Positions 6,661-6,733 of a DNA stretch of 6,733 nucleotides are shown in pieces. The translations under genes were made by a program, and so were the position numbers. This stretch comes from Tidjanibacter sp. (GTDB lineage Bacteria; Bacteroidota; Bacteroidia; Bacteroidales; Rikenellaceae). Each line of letters starts with the position of its first letter. The stretch's first letter is position 1. Below the pieces are notes generated by a model that was not told the DNA's origin, made no database searches, and saw only the letters and a program-made list of their open reading frames with translations. Location of the stretch: positions 1 to 6,733 of the forward strand of contig JAFNVE010000126.1 in the NCBI GenBank assembly GCA_017379955.1. The letters run 5' to 3'.

Positions 6661-6710
6661 TACAAAATATTTGAGCCTTTTTGTAAAAAGGCTCCCCAAA
6701 AACTTTTGTA
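6661..6710 (+). terminator. Nested hairpin after the korAB/carboxyltransferase cluster, candidate terminator
   Basis: GAGCCTTTT (6673-6681) pairs with AAAAGGCTC (6686-6694) around a TGTA loop, starting 30 nt after the carboxyltransferase stop. An outer pair, TACAAAA (6661-6667) with TTTTGTA (6704-6710), encloses it. There is no clean T-run directly after the inner stem (CCCAAAAACTTTTG follows), so termination efficiency is uncertain. The inner hairpin could act in both directions. Confidence 0.5.
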
Positions 6711-6733
6711 CTATTTAGTTTGCGGATTTAGGA

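Noticed and set aside
4798..6699. A 633-codon open frame on the minus strand opposite the carboxyltransferase, longer than the sense gene
   Set aside because: It exists because the sense gene avoids TTA, CTA and TCA codons in that register. The translation shows no recognisable motif and is of low-complexity Leu/His/Thr/Asn type, while the sense frame has a full set of family motifs.

Overview
The window reads as ordinary anaerobic central carbon metabolism from a Bacteroidales-type bacterium. The pointers are A/T-rich leaders without a strong Shine-Dalgarno, two matches to the Bacteroidetes -7 promoter element TAnnTTTG, moderately G/C-rich genes set in A/T-rich spacers, and proteins of the type typical of Bacteroidales. 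The TCG-rich serine codons and the repeat-like spacer at the left suggest a Rikenellaceae/Alistipes-like genome, but that is a weak guess.

Layout: positions 1-250 hold no convincing gene but are dense in structure: a heptamer tandem repeat, a G/C-rich hairpin, a second heptamer repeat and an 84-nt nested palindrome. A CoA-transferase of the acetyl-CoA hydrolase/transferase family lies on the minus strand (251-1570). A 262-bp divergent intergenic region (1571-1832) carries candidate promoters facing both ways. On the plus strand follow korA (1833-3680) and korB (3685-4719), the two subunits of a 2-oxoacid:ferredoxin oxidoreductase, most likely 2-oxoglutarate-specific. After a 66-nt gap comes a biotin-dependent carboxyltransferase fused to its biotin carrier domain (4786-6642; pyruvate carboxylase subunit B or oxaloacetate decarboxylase alpha type). 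A nested hairpin, probably a terminator, closes the plus-strand cluster (6661-6710).

Working together (inference): the carboxyltransferase interconverts pyruvate and oxaloacetate at the entry to the reductive C4 branch that leads to succinate. KorAB links succinyl-CoA and 2-oxoglutarate through ferredoxin, which in succinate-forming anaerobes can run reductively to supply glutamate precursors. The divergent CoA-transferase moves CoA between short-chain acyl-CoAs and acetate or another acid. The biotin carboxylase partner, any membrane decarboxylase subunits and the ferredoxin are not in the window.

I see no defence system, mobile-element gene, CRISPR array or RNA gene. The least explained part is the structured spacer at 1-250.
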